Of a stretch of DNA of 27,796 nt, positions 14,817 through 21,400 are shown piece after piece. The notes under the pieces are model-generated. The model saw only the letters and a list, made by a program, of their open reading frames with translations, made no database searches and was not told the DNA's origin. Source of the DNA: SZUA-430 sp046153995. GTDB taxonomy: Bacteria; Pseudomonadota; Alphaproteobacteria; Micropepsales; Micropepsaceae. The DNA is taken from NCBI GenBank assembly GCA_046153995.1, contig JBJXEH010000042.1:1-27796 (forward strand), in the 5' to 3' direction. Positions within the stretch are counted from its first letter, which is position 1. Each line of letters starts with the position of its first letter. The translations under genes were made by a program, and so were the position numbers.

Positions 14817-15857
14817 ATGTTGAAGAATGCGCTGCTGGCTTCGGCCTTGGGGCTGTCGATTTATGCGCTCGCGACCAGCGCTTCGGCCGGTCACCGTCCG
14901 CAAGGGTGGTACGTCGGCCTTGAAGGCGGCGCGAACTGGCTCGACGACGCGGCTTTGGATCGCGTCGGCCTGCCGCCCGTCAATTGGGAAGCCGAATTCG
15001 AATCTGGCTGGACCGCCTTCGTCGAAGTCGGCTACCGCTGGGAAACGAACTGGCGCATGGAACTCGAAGCCGGCTGGCGCGAGAACGAGGTCGATTGCGT
15101 CGACTTTGGCGGCGGCTGCGCCCCCCTTCCTTCCAGCGAAGTTCACCAAGGCACGCTGATGCTGAACTTCATCCATGACATCGACATCTCGGAGCGCACC
15201 GCGCTTTCGGTCGGTATCGGCCTCGGCGCCGCCTTGATCGAAGCCGACACGCCGTTCGCGCTCGCCGACGATGACGACTTCGTCTTCGCCGGCCAGGCGC
15301 TCGTGCAGCTTTCGCACGAGCTGACAAACCGCCTCGACTTCGTTTTGACCTACCGCTTCATGACGAGCGAGCAGCCGCAGTTCGATCTCTTCGGGCCCGG
15401 CGCGATCGAGATGGACAATGAAAACCACTCGGTCACCGTCGGTCTGCGTTTCGACCTGCAGGCAGATGCCGAACCGATGGCGCCGCAGCCTGTGATGAGC
15501 GCACCGCCGCCCGGACCTGCGCCGGCACCGCGCCAGTTCATCGTCTATTTCGGGTTCAACAAGGCGAACCTCAACGCCGGCGCAATGGAAGTCGTACGCG
15601 AGGCCGCCGCTGTCGCCCGCCAAGACGGTATCGTGCAGATCGTCGTGACCGGCCACACCGACACCGTGGGCTCGAATGGCTACAACATGCGCCTTTCGAA
15701 CCGCCGCGCGGGCAACGTGAAGAAGGCGCTTGTGAGCGAAGGCATTCCTGCCGGCGCCATTTCGGCCAGCGGCCGCGGCGAGACGACGTTGATGGTCCAG
15801 ACCGGTGACCGCGAGATGGAAGCGCGCAACCGCCGCTCGGAAATCAACTTGAACTAA
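14817..15857 (+). CDS. OmpA-family outer-membrane protein, paralog F
   Basis: This 346-residue protein ends the tandem array. It has a signal peptide (1-24, ending TSASA), a barrel opening GWYVGLEGGANW, a Pro/Ala linker and a peptidoglycan-binding domain with GHTD and LSNRR. Its only mature cysteines, Cys94 and Cys101, occupy the same barrel region as the pair in C (after a WRENEVD segment that matches YRDNNID), so a loop disulfide is likely. It is the most diverged at the C-terminus, ending EMEARNRRSEINLN where the other five have VKEPQNRRATID. The ATG follows TGGGGGA. Two copies of GATTCGTT lie upstream (14706-14713 and 14738-14745). It converges on the next gene through a two-way terminator. 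Confidence 0.94.
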   Translation: MLKNALLASALGLSIYALATSASAGHRPQGWYVGLEGGANWLDDAALDRVGLPPVNWEAEFESGWTAFVEVGYRWETNWRMELEAGWRENEVDCVDFGGGCAPLPSSEVHQGTLMLNFIHDIDISERTALSVGIGLGAALIEADTPFALADDDDFVFAGQALVQLSHELTNRLDFVLTYRFMTSEQPQFDLFGPGAIEMDNENHSVTVGLRFDLQADAEPMAPQPVMSAPPPGPAPAPRQFIVYFGFNKANLNAGAMEVVREAAAVARQDGIVQIVVTGHTDTVGSNGYNMRLSNRRAGNVKKALVSEGIPAGAISASGRGETTLMVQTGDREMEARNRRSEINLN

Positions 15858-15881
15858 CTGGCGCTTGGTCACAGAAACAGA

Positions 15882-15911
15882 AAAGGGCGGGTCCCGCGGG
15901 ACCCGCCCTTT
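15882..15911. terminator. Bidirectional terminator between OmpA-F and the convergent gene
   Basis: A long GC-rich stem (AAAGGGCGGGTCC at 15882-15894 with GGACCCGCCCTTT at 15899-15911) over a tiny CGCG loop, with A4 on the left and TTT on the right, so it yields a T run in both directions. It sits between two convergent genes, 24 bp after F and 16 bp after the end of the minus-strand gene. Confidence 0.88.
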
Positions 15912-15927
15912 GCATTTGAACGCAAGA

Positions 15928-16521
15928 CTACTGCTGCGCCGGAGCTGGTGTCGTGGCACTTGCCTCTGTCGAGGCTGGCGCAACTGCTGCACCCGCCACC
16001 TCAGGCTTCGCCCGCGGCATCGGAACGACCTTTCCGGTGGTCGACGCGGTTACGAGCGCAGGCGTCCCGCAGACGTCTTGGCCATGCCGGTTTGCCACAG
16101 GTTCGTTCATCGCGAACTCGGCAAGCTTCAACTTCTCCGGCCCGAGCAACTTGTCATAGAGCGCCGACGAATAGAGACAAAACTCGGTGATGTTCGCGAG
16201 GCTGCGCTGCGAGGCCTCGTTCGCGGTGCGCGACTTGTAATCCTCGAGCCGCGACTCCCGGCCGAAATACTTCATCATCGTCTTGTGCGCCGTCATCAGA
16301 TCCGGGCGATAGCCAACGACGAATTCATTGTAGCGCGGCGTCATTTTGCACGACAGGGCACCGACCACGAGTTCGGTCTGCAGCATGCGCATTTGGAACG
16401 CCGTCAAAACCTTGTCTTTGATGCACTTTGGCGCCGGCGCCGCCTTCTTTTTGGCAGCCATCGCCGGTCCCGCCACCATCGCGGCGACCGCAATCAACAG
16501 AGCTGCGCGTGAAACTTTCAT
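15928..16521 (-). CDS. Exported protein of unknown function
   Basis: This 197-residue protein begins with a clear signal peptide (MKVSRAALLIAV...GPAMA, about 1-22) and should be periplasmic. The mature core (about 30-150) is mostly helical with four cysteines (CIKDK, LSCKM, EFCLYS, DVCGT), enough for two disulfides; the last 45 residues are an Ala/Pro/Thr-rich, low-complexity tail. I recognise no enzyme motif. The start is well supported by GGAGGGAAG about six bases upstream on the minus strand. It is transcribed divergently from the small gene at 16670 and convergent with OmpA-F. Its abundance of paired Cys echoes the neighbouring surface proteins, but its role is unknown. Confidence 0.82.
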   Translation of the reverse strand: MKVSRAALLIAVAAMVAGPAMAAKKKAAPAPKCIKDKVLTAFQMRMLQTELVVGALSCKMTPRYNEFVVGYRPDLMTAHKTMMKYFGRESRLEDYKSRTANEASQRSLANITEFCLYSSALYDKLLGPEKLKLAEFAMNEPVANRHGQDVCGTPALVTASTTGKVVPMPRAKPEVAGAAVAPASTEASATTPAPAQQ

Positions 16522-16669
16522 AGATCTTCCCTCCCCGACTCAATCGATTCGATAATAGGGGGCGCCTTAACCGTGCGAAAGGTCCGCCAACTGGCAATTT
16601 CGGGCTCGTTGCGACTGCTGGTAGTCTTCCTCCTCATTGCGACCCCTGGCAGCCACGACAAGGACCCGC

Positions 16670-16981
16670 ATGTCCGGCGAAAACAACGGCAGCGACATCG
16701 AAATTGCCCGGCAGGACGGCGCGGAATTTCGCTCCGTGCGCCTACAGCTTCAAGCCGACGGCGCGATCCGTTTGCATGCCTACGACAAGGGCCCGACCGC
16801 GAAACTCACGTTCGGCCACGACGAGTACGAATTCTGGGTGACGATCCCTCCCGCCGAGGTCACGAAACTCGCAGGGGTATTGCTCAGGGAGAAATTCGGC
16901 GGGCGGTTGCAAGCGGTGACCGAATTGCGCGACTTTTGTAAACAACACGAGATCGTCAACGCGTTCGGCACCTGGACCTGA
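16670..16981 (+). CDS. Small cytoplasmic protein of unknown function
   Basis: This is a 103-residue protein with no signal peptide or membrane segment. It looks like a compact alpha/beta fold: alternating strands (FRSVRLQLQADGAIRLHAYD, KLTFGHDEYEFWVTIPPAEV) followed by helices (TKLAGVLLREKF, AVTELRDFCKQHEI). I do not recognise the family. The ATG at 16670 has AAGGA just before it; an ATG 33 bases earlier is in frame but would add residues with no support. It ends 28 bp before the cyclophilin gene, so the two probably form an operon. Confidence 0.68.
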   Translation: MSGENNGSDIEIARQDGAEFRSVRLQLQADGAIRLHAYDKGPTAKLTFGHDEYEFWVTIPPAEVTKLAGVLLREKFGGRLQAVTELRDFCKQHEIVNAFGTWT

Positions 16982-17009
16982 CGCGCTATACTGAAACCCC
17001 AAGGGGGAC

Positions 17010-17951
17010 ATGATGAAGAAGTTTGCAGTGACGATGGCCTTTGCAGCGGCGGCGTTCGCGCTGGCCGCCAAAGCCGACGAGTGGCGCGAGGTCGATCCCG
17101 AAAACCTTGTCGTGATGGAACTGGAGTACGGCCGCGTCCTCATCGAACTCGCGCCCGACTTCGCACCGAAACACGCGGAACGATTTCGCGCGCTCGTCCG
17201 CGCTAAGTTCTACGACGACAAAAGCTTCTACCGCGTCATCGACGGTTTCGTCGCACAAGGCGGCGTCGGCGAAGGCGACGACAAGAAGCTCCCCGAATGG
17301 CCGGCGCTGAATGCCGAGTTCGACCAAAAGATCACCGGCAAGACACCATTCGTGCCCTTAGGCTCGCCCGACCTGTTCGCGAAGGAAGTCGGCCACCTCG
17401 ACGGCTTCCCGGTTGGCCGCGATTGGGACGAAGCGCGCATGTGGATCCTGCATTGCCCGGGCACCGTCGCAATGGCGCGCGACACGGACCCCAACACCGG
17501 CGGCACGGAGTTCTATATCCCGATCGGCCAGGCCCCGCGCCGGCTCGATCGCAATCTAACCGCTTTCGGGCGCGTTCTCGAAGGCATGCAATACGTGCAG
17601 AAGCTGAACCGCGGCGATCCGAAGGTCGATAGCGGCGTCATCAAGAACGAATCCAAGCGCGACACGATCGAGCGCGTCCGCATGGCGGCCGACATGTCCG
17701 CTTCCGACCGTCCGCGCATCGAAGTGATGGACACAACGTCGAAGGAGTTCAGTGACTTCAAAGCCCAACGCCGCAACCCGGCGCCGGATTTCTACAAACG
17801 TGTCGCCAAGAACCTGGACATCTGCGCCTTCAACGTGCCGGTGAAGCATGCCGGCGAGAAGGCGGCGGCCATCCCGGCGCCGGCGCGCGCTGCGCAGGCG
17901 ACACCTGCGCGTACAAAGAAGAGTGCCAAAAAGTCCAAACCAAAAGGCTAG
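17010..17951 (+). CDS. Exported cyclophilin-type peptidyl-prolyl isomerase
   Basis: This 313-residue protein begins with a signal peptide (about 1-22, ending AAKA), so it should fold proteins in the periplasm. The cyclophilin domain spans about 33-215: FYRVIDGFVAQGG supplies the catalytic Arg75 and Gln83, MARDTDPNTGGTEFYI (155-170) the substrate-facing strand, and LDRNLTAFGRVLEGM the last core motif. The Trp of human CypA (Trp121) is replaced. Between Gln83 and MAR there are about 72 residues where human CypA has about 37, so the domain has an insertion. The tail (about 285-313) is Ala/Pro/Lys-rich and very basic. GGGGG precedes the ATG pair at 17010/17013. Its stop overlaps the stop of the opposing SMP-30 gene. 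Confidence 0.92.
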   Translation: MMKKFAVTMAFAAAAFALAAKADEWREVDPENLVVMELEYGRVLIELAPDFAPKHAERFRALVRAKFYDDKSFYRVIDGFVAQGGVGEGDDKKLPEWPALNAEFDQKITGKTPFVPLGSPDLFAKEVGHLDGFPVGRDWDEARMWILHCPGTVAMARDTDPNTGGTEFYIPIGQAPRRLDRNLTAFGRVLEGMQYVQKLNRGDPKVDSGVIKNESKRDTIERVRMAADMSASDRPRIEVMDTTSKEFSDFKAQRRNPAPDFYKRVAKNLDICAFNVPVKHAGEKAAAIPAPARAAQATPARTKKSAKKSKPKG

Positions 17952-18817
17952 CCGCGGAACGATGCAACCGGCAATCCGCGCACGCCCGGCTTCACCGCAA
18001 AGAGGCTGCCCGAAAGCGGCACGGTCGCGTCCAAGCCGATAGCGGCCGTGGTGATATAGAGCGTCTCTAAGTTCGCACCGCCGAACGCGCAACTCGTCAC
18101 CTGCGGCACCGGCATCTTCAGCACGTGATCGATGCGTCCGCCCGGCGTGAACCGCGTCAACCGCCAGCCGCCCCAATGCGCGAGCCAAACGCAACCTTCG
18201 GCGTCGACGCAAATGCCGTCCGGCCAGCCATCGCTTGATGGCACTGTTACGAACACCCGCTCGTTCGTGGCAACGCCCACATCCACGTCGTAGTCGTAAG
18301 CCCAAATCACACTGCGCAACGTCTCGACGAAGTACATGGTGCGTCCGTCCGGACTCCAACCGAGCCCGTTCGACAAATTCACGTTGTCTTTGAAACGGCG
18401 CGCCGTCTTGAGATTATCGAGGCAATAGAGCCGCCCCGTCGCTTCTTTCTCCTCGTCATCCATCGTGCCCGCCCATAGACGCCCGGCCGGATCGCACTTC
18501 GCGTCGTTGAAGCGATTGCCCGGCCGGTCGCTGTCCGGATGCATCACGGGTTCAAACGCCGTGAACGGTACGTCCGTCAGCTTGATGCCGCCTTTCGCCA
18601 GCGCCACGAACCCGCCGCCTGCCCGCGGGATCAACGCTCCGATCCGCTCCGGTGCTGGCCAGCTTCGCGACGTGCCCGACAGCACGTGGAACGCGTGGAT
18701 CTGCAAGCCCTTGATGTCGATCCAATAGAGCGTTTGTTGGGCACCGATCCAAACCGGCCCCTCGCCCACCAACGCCTGCGCGCGTTGCACGACCTCTACC
18801 GCATTCTCGTTGCTCAT
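17948..18817 (-). CDS. SMP-30/gluconolactonase/regucalcin-family protein
   Basis: This 289-residue six-bladed beta-propeller enzyme probably hydrolyses sugar lactones using one divalent metal ion in the cytoplasm. The metal ligands of regucalcin are present: Glu19 (EGPVW), Asn150 (LSNGLGWSPDG) and Asp200 (WPDGICVD). NRFNDAKCDPAGRLWAGTM (101-119) holds the substrate-binding Asn/Asp set, and FVET and LAHWGG are typical family segments. The open frame continues to 18880, but the added residues are not like the family, so I place the start at the ATG at 18817, which puts Glu19 at the usual position. No other sugar-acid gene is nearby. It ends on a shared CTAG with the cyclophilin gene. Confidence 0.9.
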   Translation of the reverse strand: MSNENAVEVVQRAQALVGEGPVWIGAQQTLYWIDIKGLQIHAFHVLSGTSRSWPAPERIGALIPRAGGGFVALAKGGIKLTDVPFTAFEPVMHPDSDRPGNRFNDAKCDPAGRLWAGTMDDEEKEATGRLYCLDNLKTARRFKDNVNLSNGLGWSPDGRTMYFVETLRSVIWAYDYDVDVGVATNERVFVTVPSSDGWPDGICVDAEGCVWLAHWGGWRLTRFTPGGRIDHVLKMPVPQVTSCAFGGANLETLYITTAAIGLDATVPLSGSLFAVKPGVRGLPVASFRG

Positions 18818-18933
18818 GAGTGCGAGCGTAACGCTCGTTCCACCCTGCGCACAAGCGCAGGTGGCAGCGCGCGCCGACATTGCGAATTCTTCACGCCACG
18901 CGACGTGTCACTTCGTTTAGAGGCGTAAGGGTC

Positions 18934-19839
18934 ATGGAAACATTCTTCGCAACAATCGCAAGTGCAAGCCTCATCGTCACCTGGTTCGGCGTCGGCGAAG
19001 CGACGCCCGGGCGCATCGCCCTGCTCTACCCAAGCTGCAGCGACGGCCCGCGCTATGAGACGAGTGCGGTGAACAATGCGATGACGCTGGAAACGGCGGA
19101 ACTAAAACCGTTCGGCCGCACCGAAACCGGTTGGCGCGTCTATGCGCCTCAGATCGGCCGCACGATCGGCACGGCCTGTGCGCCGGACAGCAAGCGCTTC
19201 GCAGCCAAACTCGCGACGTGGCAATCGCGCCATCGCATCAAGCCGTCAGGCGCCGTGGACGATGCGACGCTCGCCCAAATGAAGCATACCTGGCAAAGCG
19301 CACGGCCCTTCATCGCAGCGTTCGCCGAAGGCAGCTGCCCGGCACCCGCTGCCGGCCACGACCTCGCAGATGCGCGCCCGCGCGAGGGCTGGCTGGGTAA
19401 GCAAACCGAACTGGACGCCGATGCGCTCAAAGCGCTGCGCGCCATGATCGCCGCGGCGCGCGCCGAAGACCGCCGCATCGCCCGCGACAAGGAGATGCTG
19501 ACCATCGTCTCCGCCTACCGCTCGCCCGAGTACGACGCCGCACGATGCGCAGGCGGCAAATGCAACGGCATCGCCAAAGCCAAGTGCTCCGCCCATCGGA
19601 CGGGCACGGCAGTCGATCTCTACGTCGGTGCCGCCGCTGGTTTCTCACCCGTCAGCAGCGACGACAAGAACCGTCTCCACCAAACGAAGACACCGGCCTA
19701 CCGCTGGCTCGTCAAGAACGCCGCCCGGTTTGGCTTTGTGAACTACGTCTTCGAACCCTGGCACTGGGAATGGGCGGGCGATCCGAACAAACTCGCCTTG
19801 CGAAGCAGCACCGGGGCCGCCCAAGGCCGCGCGAAGTAA
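18934..19839 (+). CDS. M15-family D,D-carboxypeptidase-like exported peptidase
   Basis: This 301-residue protein should trim peptidoglycan stem peptides in the periplasm. The zinc and catalytic residues of the M15B (VanY/DacB-like) peptidases are visible: SAYRS, His221 and Asp228 in SAHRTGTAVD, and Glu274 and His277 in EPWHWEW. Residues about 80-120 (FAAKLATWQSRHRIKPSGAV-DDATL) look like a single PG_binding_1 unit, giving a wall-binding plus peptidase layout. The N-terminus (METFFATIASASLIVTW) is a signal-like hydrophobic segment lacking the usual basic residues. The ATG at 18934 follows TAAGGG; an earlier in-frame ATG at 18880 is less likely. The next gene, a serine hydrolase, starts about 73 bp downstream. 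Confidence 0.9.
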   Translation: METFFATIASASLIVTWFGVGEATPGRIALLYPSCSDGPRYETSAVNNAMTLETAELKPFGRTETGWRVYAPQIGRTIGTACAPDSKRFAAKLATWQSRHRIKPSGAVDDATLAQMKHTWQSARPFIAAFAEGSCPAPAAGHDLADARPREGWLGKQTELDADALKALRAMIAAARAEDRRIARDKEMLTIVSAYRSPEYDAARCAGGKCNGIAKAKCSAHRTGTAVDLYVGAAAGFSPVSSDDKNRLHQTKTPAYRWLVKNAARFGFVNYVFEPWHWEWAGDPNKLALRSSTGAAQGRAK

Positions 19840-19912
19840 GCGCCGGAACACTCTCGGTTTGTGCAACTGCGTCAAGCTTGCTAACGCTCGCACAGGACTG
19901 AGCGGGGGCAGC

Positions 19913-21292
19913 GTGGGACGCTGGATCAGATACGGCATCTTGATAGCGTTGCTGGCGGCGGCAGTCGCCTTCCGCCCCGACCGCGCATTGCGCGTTGCGT
20001 CGGGGATGGCCGCGCACACTGTGTGTTCTGCGGCGTTCGTGTCGAAGCTCGACCCGGAAGCGGCATTCGTCGAAACTGTGCGGCCGCAGGCCTCGGTCGC
20101 CGGCCCGTTCCTGCGCTACAGCGTCGACCCCGACGCGAACACGGTTGAAGCGTCGGTCGTGGGAATCCTCGGCGCTAAGGCCTCGTACCATCCGGGCTAT
20201 GGCTGCCGCTTGGAGTACGCGGATAGTATTGCGGTACCCGCAGCCATCGCGACAGCCGAGCCGCTCGTGGAAGAACCCACGTTCGAAACCGGCAACGCCG
20301 CCCTCCGCGCGGCACTCGACAACATCTTCGCCGAACCGAAAGACGAAATCCCCCGCCGCATCAAGGCCGTCGTCATCGTGAAAGACGGCCGCATCGTCGC
20401 CGAGAGATATGCAACCGGTATCGGCCCGGAGACGCCGCTGCCCAGTTTCTCCATCGCTAAATCCGTGACGAACGCGCTCGTGGGCATCCTCGCAGGTCAA
20501 GTCAAGCTCAACGTCAATGCCCCGGCCCCCGTCGCAGCGTGGCGAAATGCCAACGATCCGCGCGCCACGATCACGCTCGACAATCTGATCCGCATGGCCT
20601 CGGGCCTCGCACTTGAAGAAACCGGCTCCGGCTTCGATCCGGTGTCGCGGATGCTCTATGTTGAGAACGACATGGCGGCCTACGCGCATACCGGCACGCT
20701 CGCCACCGCACCAGGCACGAGGTTCGACTATACAAGCGCCAACACGCTCATCGTCGCAGATATCGTGAAGCGCGCCATTGGCGGTGGTCAAGCGGGCTAC
20801 GTGCGTTTCGCGCAAGACGAACTGTTTGCACCCGCCGGCATGCGCCGCGTCACGATGGAGTTCGACGGCGTGGGCACGCAAGTTGCCTCCACAAGCATCT
20901 TGGCGCCGGCGCGCGACTGGGCCCGCTTCGGCCAGTTGTTCCTCAACGACGGCGTCACCGCGAATGGCACGCGCATACTGCCGGAAGGATGGGTCGCGTA
21001 CTCCAAGAAAGCGACAGCGGCCTCAAGCTACGGCGCAGGCTTCTGGACGAACGAGAGCGAAGACGAGTTCGCCGTGTTGCGCACCAAGGCCGGCATGCCG
21101 CGCGACACGTTCTTCGCCTCCGGCAACCGCGGCCAACGCATCTACATCATCCCGTCCGAGCGCATGGTCGTTGTGCGCCTAGGCATGACCCACCGCCCAC
21201 CCGACTTCGACATCGCCGCCGACATTCGCTTGCTGCGCGAAGCGTTGGCAGCGCTGAAAACAGGCACCTCGGCGGAAGGCTTGCCTCTATAA
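19913..21292 (+). CDS. Beta-lactamase-fold serine hydrolase (class C / NylB-like)
   Basis: This 459-residue protein has an N-terminal hydrophobic helix after RWIRY (about 5-22), a signal peptide or anchor, so the catalytic part lies outside the cytoplasm. The penicillin-binding fold is indicated by Ser180-Ile-Ala-Lys183 (SxxK), the FDYTSANT segment supplying the Tyr, and NRGQRIYIIP near the end, where class C-like enzymes have HGGQ...VP. Related enzymes include esterases, D-aminopeptidases and 6-aminohexanoate oligomer hydrolases, so resistance should not be assumed. About 120 residues before the catalytic domain are unassigned. The start is probably GTG at 19913, after GGGGG; an in-frame start at 19859 is possible. 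Closeness to the M15 peptidase hints at a cell-wall role. Confidence 0.88.
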   Translation: MGRWIRYGILIALLAAAVAFRPDRALRVASGMAAHTVCSAAFVSKLDPEAAFVETVRPQASVAGPFLRYSVDPDANTVEASVVGILGAKASYHPGYGCRLEYADSIAVPAAIATAEPLVEEPTFETGNAALRAALDNIFAEPKDEIPRRIKAVVIVKDGRIVAERYATGIGPETPLPSFSIAKSVTNALVGILAGQVKLNVNAPAPVAAWRNANDPRATITLDNLIRMASGLALEETGSGFDPVSRMLYVENDMAAYAHTGTLATAPGTRFDYTSANTLIVADIVKRAIGGGQAGYVRFAQDELFAPAGMRRVTMEFDGVGTQVASTSILAPARDWARFGQLFLNDGVTANGTRILPEGWVAYSKKATAASSYGAGFWTNESEDEFAVLRTKAGMPRDTFFASGNRGQRIYIIPSERMVVVRLGMTHRPPDFDIAADIRLLREALAALKTGTSAEGLPL

Positions 21293-21400
21293 CCACGCCA
21301 CCCGCTTCGCCTTGCGCTTGGCGCACCGGTGCGGCATCAATGCGGGGACAGTGACACGTCCCTGCGCTGTTAACGCGCGCGACACTTCGGATACAGCTGA

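Noticed and set aside
14763..15992. A 409-codon minus-strand frame opposite OmpA-F.
   Set aside because: It spans the OmpA-F coding region and the two-way terminator and shows no protein features; similar shadows lie opposite each paralog.
21370..21374. TTAAC half-sites before the antiporter and other genes as further CtrA sites.
   Set aside because: Only the half motif is present; the second TTAA at seven-base spacing is missing.
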